From Alistipes sp. (GTDB lineage Bacteria > Bacteroidota > Bacteroidia > Bacteroidales > Rikenellaceae), in NCBI GenBank assembly GCA_017436185.1, contig JAFSDP010000007.1, forward strand, positions 124,001 through 188,000: a stretch of 64,000 nt of DNA. The letters are read 5' to 3'. Under the pieces are notes generated by a model. The model saw nothing but the letters and a program-made list of their open reading frames with translations. It ran no database searches and had not been told where the DNA came from. Below are positions 58,528 to 64,000 of this stretch, in pieces (position 1 is the stretch's first letter; the number at the start of each line of letters is the position of its first letter). The translations under genes were made by a program, and so were the position numbers.

Positions 58528-61053
58528 ATGAAACGACTATTTATTCTGCTTTGCGCCTCGCTTTTGGGCCTCACTGCCACGGCGCAAGACCCGGCACAGA
58601 CCCGTCCGCTCGGAGAGGTGCTGGACGGCATTTCGAAACAATTTGGCGTGCGCCTGAAGATCGAGGTCGATACGGCCGGACTGAAGGTCCCCTATGCCGC
58701 TTCGCGCATCCGTCCCTACTCGGTCGAGGAGTCGATGGACAACGTGCTGAAGATGTTTGACTACAAATTTGTCAAGCAGCACGCCACCTATTATAAAATC
58801 AAGCCCTACGAGCACCATCGCCGCACCGAGGCCGAGGGTGCCCGTCTGGTAGAGTATCTGCTGTCGCTCTACACCTCGACCGAGGCATTGGAGGCCCGAG
58901 GTGCCGAGATCAGAAAGGATGCCCGCCGCCTGATGGGGGTCGATGAGCTGCTCAAGCAGCGTGTCGAGCTGAAGCCTATCCTCTCGAAGGTACGCAAATT
59001 CAAGGGGTACACGGTGCAAAACTTCGCCATCGAGACCCTGCCCGGCCTCTACGTCTGCGGCTCGATTTACGCCCCCACCACCAAGGGTACGCACCCCGTC
59101 ATCGTCTGCCCCAACGGCCACTTTGGCGACGGTCGCTACCGCAAAGACCAACAGCAGCGTATGGCTACGCTGGCCCGTATGGGTGCCATTGCAGCCGATT
59201 TCGACCTCTTCGGATGGGGTGAGTCGGAGTTGCAGGTGACCTCCGTAGCCCACCGCACCTCGTTTGGTCAGCAGATTCAGATTATGAACGGCATCACGAT
59301 TCTGGACTACCTGCTCTCGTTGCCCTCGGCCGACGCTACCCGTGTCGGTGTCAATGGCGGCTCGGGCGGTGGTGCCCACTCGGTGCTATTGAGCGTGGTG
59401 GATGACCGCTACACGGCCCTCTGCCCCGTCGTAAGCCTCTCGTCGCACTTCGACGGCGGCTGCCCCTGCGAGAGCGGTATGCCCGTGATGCAGGCCGGTG
59501 GCGGCACCTGTATGGCCGAGATGGCCGCTATCTTCGCCCCCAAGCCGCTGTGCGTGGTTTCGGATGGCAAGGATTGGACCTCGAGCGTGCCGACCATCGA
59601 GTACCCCTACCTGCAAAAGGTCTATAAAATGTATGGTGCCGAGCAGCAACTCTCGAACGTACACCTGCAAAACGAGGGCCACGACTTCGGCCCCAACAAG
59701 CGTTCGGCCGTCTATGAGTTCTTCGGCACGGCCTTCGGCTTGGACAAGAGCAAAATCGACGAAGAGGAGGTGACCATCGAGCCCTTCGAGGCCCTCTATT
59801 CGTTTGGCGCCAAGGGCGAATTGCTGCCCGAGACGGCCATCCGCTCGATCAACCAGCTGGCCCCCTACTTCGGCAAGGAGCGTGTGCGCAGTGCAGCAGC
59901 CGATGAGTCGGTGATGCGCAAGGCTCAGGAGATGGTGGCCAAACTCAACCTGAAGGATCAGCGTGCCATCAACCACGCCGTGACGACCATCTACAACCAC
60001 CGCCGTGCGGTGCGTGATTGGCACAACACCCACCCCTACACCACCATTCCCGAGGTGGACAAGGCAACGGGCCGCAAGCTCTCGAAGGTAGAGCGTGAAA
60101 TGATGGCCGACAAGAGCATCCCCGCCTCGGTACACGAGCGGCTGGTCAAGGAGCTGAATCGGGTACTCACCCCTGCCCAGGTGGAGCAGATTTTCGACGA
60201 GTACACCGTAGGCAAGGTGGCCTTCACGTTGCAGGGCTACCGCTCGATTGTCCCCGATATGACCCCCGAAGACGAGGCCTACATCCTCGAGCAGCTGAAG
60301 ATTGCCCGTGAGGAGGCCCTCGAGTGCAAGAGTATGAAGGCCATTTCGCAGGTCTTCGAGATCTATAAGACCAAGTGCGAACAACACTTTACCAATACGG
60401 GACGCCCCTGGCGCGGGCTCTACAAAGCCTACACCGACAAGCGCAAGGAAGAGAAGAAACGCCAGGCCGACGATGCCAAGTATTTGGAGCGTTCGGAGGC
60501 GATCGTAAAGGCGCTCGAATTGACCGACAAGAAGAAGGAGGAGGCCGTTTTTGATTTGGTGCTCAACCACCGTATGGCTGTCGTTGAGTGGCACAACGCC
60601 CACCCCTACACCTCCTACCCCGAGGTGGATGCCAAGACGGGGCGCAAACTGAACGACGTAGAGCGTGAAATGATGGCCGACCAGCAGATTCCCGCATCGG
60701 TACGCCAGACGCTCGTAAAGGGGCTGAAAAAGCACCTCACGAAGGAGCAAATCATCAAAATTTGGGACGGTTACACCATCGGCAAGGTCGATTTCACGAT
60801 GAAGGGCTACTACGCCATCGTTCCCGACCTGACCGACAAGGAGGCTGCCGTGCTGCGCCGCTATCTTGAGCAGGCCCGTGAGGAGGCACTCGAGTGCCGC
60901 CGTATGAAGGGCATCTCGCAGGTCTTCGAGGTCTATAAGACCAAGTGCGAGCAATACCTGAATGCCAACGGTCGCAACTGGAAGGCGCTCTTCAAGGCCT
61001 ATGTCGATAAGCGCAACGCCGAGAAGGCCGCCCAGAAACAGGCAAACAAGTAA
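58528..61053 (+). CDS. Alpha/beta-hydrolase pectin methylesterase with N-terminal STN-like and two C-terminal DUF3826 domains
   Basis: An 841-residue secreted protein (MKRLFILLCASLLGLTATAQ). Residues 25-95 look like an STN/secretin short domain (LGEVLDGISKQFGVRLKIEVDTA, YSVEESMDNVLKMFDYKF). Residues about 140-410 are an alpha/beta hydrolase: HPVIVCPNGHFGDGRYRKDQ, nucleophile S279 in GVNGGSGGGAH, His385 in LQNEGHDFGPNKR. Then two tandem DUF3826 copies (about 459-655 and 656-841) share IPEVDKATGRKLSKVEREMM / YPEVDAKTGRKLNDVEREMM and FEIYKTKCEQ. The same combination occurs in BT1017, the pectin methylesterase of the B. thetaiotaomicron RG-II system. It demethylates backbone GalA so that lyases and galacturonidases can act. 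In operon with GH78 and GH140. Confidence 0.87.
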   Translation: MKRLFILLCASLLGLTATAQDPAQTRPLGEVLDGISKQFGVRLKIEVDTAGLKVPYAASRIRPYSVEESMDNVLKMFDYKFVKQHATYYKIKPYEHHRRTEAEGARLVEYLLSLYTSTEALEARGAEIRKDARRLMGVDELLKQRVELKPILSKVRKFKGYTVQNFAIETLPGLYVCGSIYAPTTKGTHPVIVCPNGHFGDGRYRKDQQQRMATLARMGAIAADFDLFGWGESELQVTSVAHRTSFGQQIQIMNGITILDYLLSLPSADATRVGVNGGSGGGAHSVLLSVVDDRYTALCPVVSLSSHFDGGCPCESGMPVMQAGGGTCMAEMAAIFAPKPLCVVSDGKDWTSSVPTIEYPYLQKVYKMYGAEQQLSNVHLQNEGHDFGPNKRSAVYEFFGTAFGLDKSKIDEEEVTIEPFEALYSFGAKGELLPETAIRSINQLAPYFGKERVRSAAADESVMRKAQEMVAKLNLKDQRAINHAVTTIYNHRRAVRDWHNTHPYTTIPEVDKATGRKLSKVEREMMADKSIPASVHERLVKELNRVLTPAQVEQIFDEYTVGKVAFTLQGYRSIVPDMTPEDEAYILEQLKIAREEALECKSMKAISQVFEIYKTKCEQHFTNTGRPWRGLYKAYTDKRKEEKKRQADDAKYLERSEAIVKALELTDKKKEEAVFDLVLNHRMAVVEWHNAHPYTSYPEVDAKTGRKLNDVEREMMADQQIPASVRQTLVKGLKKHLTKEQIIKIWDGYTIGKVDFTMKGYYAIVPDLTDKEAAVLRRYLEQAREEALECRRMKGISQVFEVYKTKCEQYLNANGRNWKALFKAYVDKRNAEKAAQKQANK

Positions 61054-61094
61054 AAAACGCAAATAACTAATTATTAACTAATTCACTTAATTCC

Positions 61095-62528
61095 ATGAAA
61101 AGACTGATTGCAATTTTTGCCTTCGTGGCATTGGCCGTTTCGTGTGCTCCCCAAGCCGAGCAGGCCGAGAACCTGTTGCCCTGGGATAACGGCAAGCTCT
61201 GCGTATCGGAGAATGGTCGCTACCTGCAGCACGAGAATGGCACCCCCTTCTTCTGGTTGGGCGAGACCGGTTGGTTGCTCCCCGAGCGTCTGACCCGTGA
61301 GGAGGCCGATTTCTACCTCGACGCCTGCCGTGATGCCGGCTACAACGTTGTACAGGTACAGACCATCAACGGCGTTCCCGCTACGAATGCCTACGGCAAG
61401 CTCTCGCACCCCAACGGTTACGACTTCTCGGTCATCGAGGCCGAGGGCGAGAATGGCTACTGGCAGAATATGGACTACCTGATTAAGAAGGCCGAGCAGA
61501 ACGGCATCTACATCGGTATGGTCTGCATCTGGGGCGGCCTCGTAAAGAAGGGTCTGATGAACGTTGAGCAGGCCCAGGCCTATGGTGAGTTCCTGGCCAA
61601 CCGCTACAAGGATCAGCCTAACATCATTTGGTTCATCGGTGGCGACATCAAGGGCGACGTGGAGACCGCTTCGTGGGAGACGCTGGCCCGCACCATCAAG
61701 TCGATCGACAAGAACCACCTGATGACCTTCCACCCCTTCGGTCGCACCTCGTCGGTACGTTGGTTCCACAACGCCGAGTGGCTCGACTTCAATATGTTCC
61801 AGAGCGGTCACCGTCGTTACGACCAGACCCGTGGTGATGGCGACGACACGGCCCAGGCTTCGGTGGCCGAGGACAACTGGCTCTACGTTGAGGAGGGTTT
61901 GAAGCTCGAGCCCAAGAAGCCCATCCTGGATGGCGAGCCTTCGTATGAGGAGATTCCGCAGGGTCTGCACGATCCTTCGGAGCCGTGGTGGAAGTCGTGG
62001 GACGTACGTCGTTACGCCTACTGGTCGGTATTTGCCGGTGCCTTTGGTCACACCTACGGCCACAACTCGATTATGCAGATGCACAAGGGTGGCGAAAAGC
62101 CCGGCGGCTATGGCGCACTCAAGTCGTGGAAAGAGGGTCTTCAGGATCCCGGTTTCAGCCAGATGCAGTACCTCAAGAAGCTCATCGTTACGTTCCCCTT
62201 CTTTGAGCGTGTAGGCGATCAGTCGGTGATTGCCGGCGAGAACGGCTTCCGCTACGACCGTGCCATCGCAACCCGTGGCGAGGACTACCTGTTGGTTTAC
62301 ACCTACACCAACAAGCCGATGCAGATCGATCTGTCGAAGATCTCGGGCGAGAAGAAGAACATCTGGTGGTATTCGCCCGTAGATGGCTCGCTCAAGTATG
62401 TCGGCGAGGTGGAGTGCGGCGTACACACCTTCCAGGCCGAGGGCGAGGTTGGTCCGGCTAACGACCACGTACTCATCGCCGTAGATGCCAAGAAGGAGTA
62501 CATCTCGAAGGAGCAGACGCAGCTCTAA
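61095..62528 (+). CDS. Apiosidase, glycoside hydrolase family 140
   Basis: A 477-residue lipoprotein (MKRLIAIFAFVALAVSC, lipidated Cys17). TIM barrel of the DUF4038 apiosidase-like family: GRYLQHENGTPFFWLGETGW, GYNVVQVQTINGVPATN, D184 in IIWFIGGDIKGD and E281 in KPILDGEPSYE, at a constant offset of 3 from D187/E284 that I recall as the catalytic pair of B. thetaiotaomicron GH140 (BT1012). The C-terminal 90 residues are the collagen-binding-like beta-sandwich (YDRAIATRGEDYLLVYTYT). GH140 cleaves the bond between apiose and the GalA backbone, releasing side chains A and B of RG-II. The CAPQAEQ stretch is not strongly acidic, so periplasmic orientation is more likely. Confidence 0.92.
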   Translation: MKRLIAIFAFVALAVSCAPQAEQAENLLPWDNGKLCVSENGRYLQHENGTPFFWLGETGWLLPERLTREEADFYLDACRDAGYNVVQVQTINGVPATNAYGKLSHPNGYDFSVIEAEGENGYWQNMDYLIKKAEQNGIYIGMVCIWGGLVKKGLMNVEQAQAYGEFLANRYKDQPNIIWFIGGDIKGDVETASWETLARTIKSIDKNHLMTFHPFGRTSSVRWFHNAEWLDFNMFQSGHRRYDQTRGDGDDTAQASVAEDNWLYVEEGLKLEPKKPILDGEPSYEEIPQGLHDPSEPWWKSWDVRRYAYWSVFAGAFGHTYGHNSIMQMHKGGEKPGGYGALKSWKEGLQDPGFSQMQYLKKLIVTFPFFERVGDQSVIAGENGFRYDRAIATRGEDYLLVYTYTNKPMQIDLSKISGEKKNIWWYSPVDGSLKYVGEVECGVHTFQAEGEVGPANDHVLIAVDAKKEYISKEQTQL

Positions 62529-62565
62529 TTCCTGCGCTTGAAACACCCCAAGAAACACCCCTGAA

Positions 62566-64000
62566 ATGAAAAAAATTTCGTTAATAATCGCCTTGCTGGC
62601 CGCCCCCCTGCTCTCGTTGGCAGGGGTGCGTGTCGGCGGGTTGGAGGTCGAGCAGCTGACTCGTCCGCTGTCGGTGGAGCGTACCCAGCCCCGTTTGAGC
62701 TGGATCATCACCGCCGACGAGCGTGATGTGATGCAGACGGCCTACCACATTCAAGTAGCCTCCGAGCCGGAACTGCTGGCCGAGGGCAAAGCCGACCTGT
62801 GGGACTCGGGGGTTACGGCCTCCGATGCCTCCATCTGGGTCCCCTATGGTGGTAAGCAGCTCACCAGCAACCAACGCTGCTATTGGCGTGTAAAGGTCTA
62901 TACGACCCAAGGCACAAGCGCCTGGTCCGACCCTTCGGAATGGGGTATGGGCCTGTTGGGCGAGACGGCCTGGAGCGGTCGATGGATCGGCTGGGAAGCA
63001 CCCTTCGAGTGGGATAAGGAGATCACCCACAGCGAGTTGAGCGCCCGCTACATCCGCACCGAATTTGTGCTCGAGAAGAAGCCCATCAAGCGTGCCACGG
63101 TCCACATTTCGGGTCTGGGTATGTATGAGCTTTTCATCAACGGCGAGCTGATTGGTGACCAGGTATTGGCCCCCGTGCCGACCGACTATCGCCGCACGGT
63201 GACCTACAACTCGTTCGACGTAACCGAGCAGCTGCAAGCCGAAGCGAACGCCCTGGGCGTAGTGCTGGGCAACGGTCGTTACTACACGATGCGCCAGAAC
63301 TACAAGCCCTACAAGATTCCCAACTTCGGCTACCCGAAGATGCGTCTGAATCTGATTGTGGAGTATGCCGACGGCAGCCGCCAGCGCATCGCTTCGGACC
63401 CCTCGTGGCGTCTGACGGGCGATGGTCCGATTCGTAGCAACAACGAGTACGACGGCGAGATCTACGACGCCCGCAAGGAGTTGGGCGACTGGACTCGTGT
63501 GGGATACGATGACTCGTCGTGGCTCAAGGCGCAACGCACGGGCATCCCCTACGGCACGTTGCGTGGTGCCACGTCGCCCAACATGAAGATTATGGAGCGT
63601 CTGCCCGTCAAGGGGGTCACTCACTACGAGGGGCGCACGATCATCGACTTTGGACAAAACATGGCCGGTTGGGTCAAGCTCAAGGTGCGTGACACCGAGC
63701 CGGGCGACACCATTATGATGCGCTACGCCGAGCGTCTGAACGACCGAGGCGACTCGCTCTATGTCCGCAACCTGCGTGATGCCTGGAGCCGCGACATCTA
63801 CGTTGCCGACGGCACCGAGCAGGGCAAGGAGTGGAGCTCGCGCTTCTCCTACCACGGTTTTCGTTACATCGAGGTGACGGGTATGAAAAACCCCACGACC
63901 GAGGATTTCATCGCCGAGGTGGTCTATGACAATATGCCCACCGTGGGTCAGTTCCACACCTCGAACGAGGTCATCAACACGGTCTATCGCAACGCCTGGT
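62566..64000 (+). CDS. Secreted alpha-L-rhamnosidase, GH78, 3' end beyond window
   Basis: Reading from ATG 62566 gives 478 residues to the edge with no stop: signal peptide MKKISLIIALLAAPLLSLAG, fibronectin-like domain (LTRPLSVERTQPRLSWIIT, NQRCYWRVKVYT), rhamnosidase N-domain (ATVHISGLGMYELFINGELIGD, NALGVVLGNGRYYTMRQNY) and concanavalin-like domain (RTIIDFGQNMAGWVKLKVRD, SYHGFRYIEVTG). The helical catalytic domain is only beginning (SNEVINTVYRNAW), so catalytic residues are off the edge. It is distinct from the GH78 at 55741, being only loosely similar. It follows GH140 by 37 bp in the same operon. Confidence 0.9.
   Translation, partial: MKKISLIIALLAAPLLSLAGVRVGGLEVEQLTRPLSVERTQPRLSWIITADERDVMQTAYHIQVASEPELLAEGKADLWDSGVTASDASIWVPYGGKQLTSNQRCYWRVKVYTTQGTSAWSDPSEWGMGLLGETAWSGRWIGWEAPFEWDKEITHSELSARYIRTEFVLEKKPIKRATVHISGLGMYELFINGELIGDQVLAPVPTDYRRTVTYNSFDVTEQLQAEANALGVVLGNGRYYTMRQNYKPYKIPNFGYPKMRLNLIVEYADGSRQRIASDPSWRLTGDGPIRSNNEYDGEIYDARKELGDWTRVGYDDSSWLKAQRTGIPYGTLRGATSPNMKIMERLPVKGVTHYEGRTIIDFGQNMAGWVKLKVRDTEPGDTIMMRYAERLNDRGDSLYVRNLRDAWSRDIYVADGTEQGKEWSSRFSYHGFRYIEVTGMKNPTTEDFIAEVVYDNMPTVGQFHTSNEVINTVYRNAW

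Overview
The window comes from a Gram-negative gut-type member of the Bacteroidales. Evidence: lipid A synthesis (lpxD), many transcripts preceded by the Bacteroidetes -7 box TAnnTTTG, a V-type ATPase operon carrying a DUF2764 gene, and a very large set of secreted plant-glycan hydrolases. High GC in coding DNA with heavy TCG/GCC use suggests an Alistipes-like (Rikenellaceae) organism, but the genus is an inference.

Layout. 1-7.6 kb is housekeeping: lpxD (cut by the window edge) with coaD; a small membrane-anchored coiled-coil protein; the minus-strand run murB-tilS-holA-aminotransferase; and a DUF4301 gene. 7.6-8.1 kb holds a broken remnant of a secreted CarboxypepD_reg-type protein. 8.2-15.7 kb is a seven-gene V-type ATPase operon (E, DUF2764, A, B, D, I, K) ending in a bidirectional terminator.

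From 15.75 kb to the right edge (about 48 kb) nearly everything is pectin catabolism. The enzyme set matches the rhamnogalacturonan-II (RG-II) apparatus known from Bacteroides thetaiotaomicron: GH106 and GH78 rhamnosidases, a GH137-GH2 fusion, GH138 alpha-galacturonidase, GH127, a GH143-GH142 type protein, GH140 apiosidase and a DUF3826-bearing pectin methylesterase. Backbone enzymes (PL1 pectate lyase, GH28), an SGNH esterase, two further GH2 enzymes and two poorly characterised families (a beta-helix/TIM-barrel protein, probably DUF6298, and a DUF5703/GH95-like protein) are mixed in. Monosaccharide and uptake functions are fucI, an SSS symporter, a DHDPS/NAL-fold aldolase that lacks the DapA arginine, and an MFS transporter overlapping a cytoplasmic GH78. 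In four RG-II families (GH106, GH137, GH138, GH140) the catalytic acids that I recall from the B. thetaiotaomicron or B. paurosaccharolyticus enzymes fall at a constant offset in these proteins, which makes those calls firm.

Transcription units inferred: (a) PL1 - beta-helix protein, minus; (b) GH106 - SGNH esterase - DUF5703 - GH2, minus, with a good -33/-7 promoter; (c) aldolase - SSS - fucI, minus, followed by a MITE-like imperfect inverted-repeat element; (d) GH28, plus; (e) GH127 - MFS - GH78 - GH138 - GH137/GH2 - LacZ-type GH2, minus; (f) GH143/142 - GH78 - methylesterase - GH140 - GH78, plus, running off the right edge. No SusC/SusD pair and no HTCS or other regulator is present in the window. 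No tRNA, rRNA, CRISPR array, integrase or transposase was seen.
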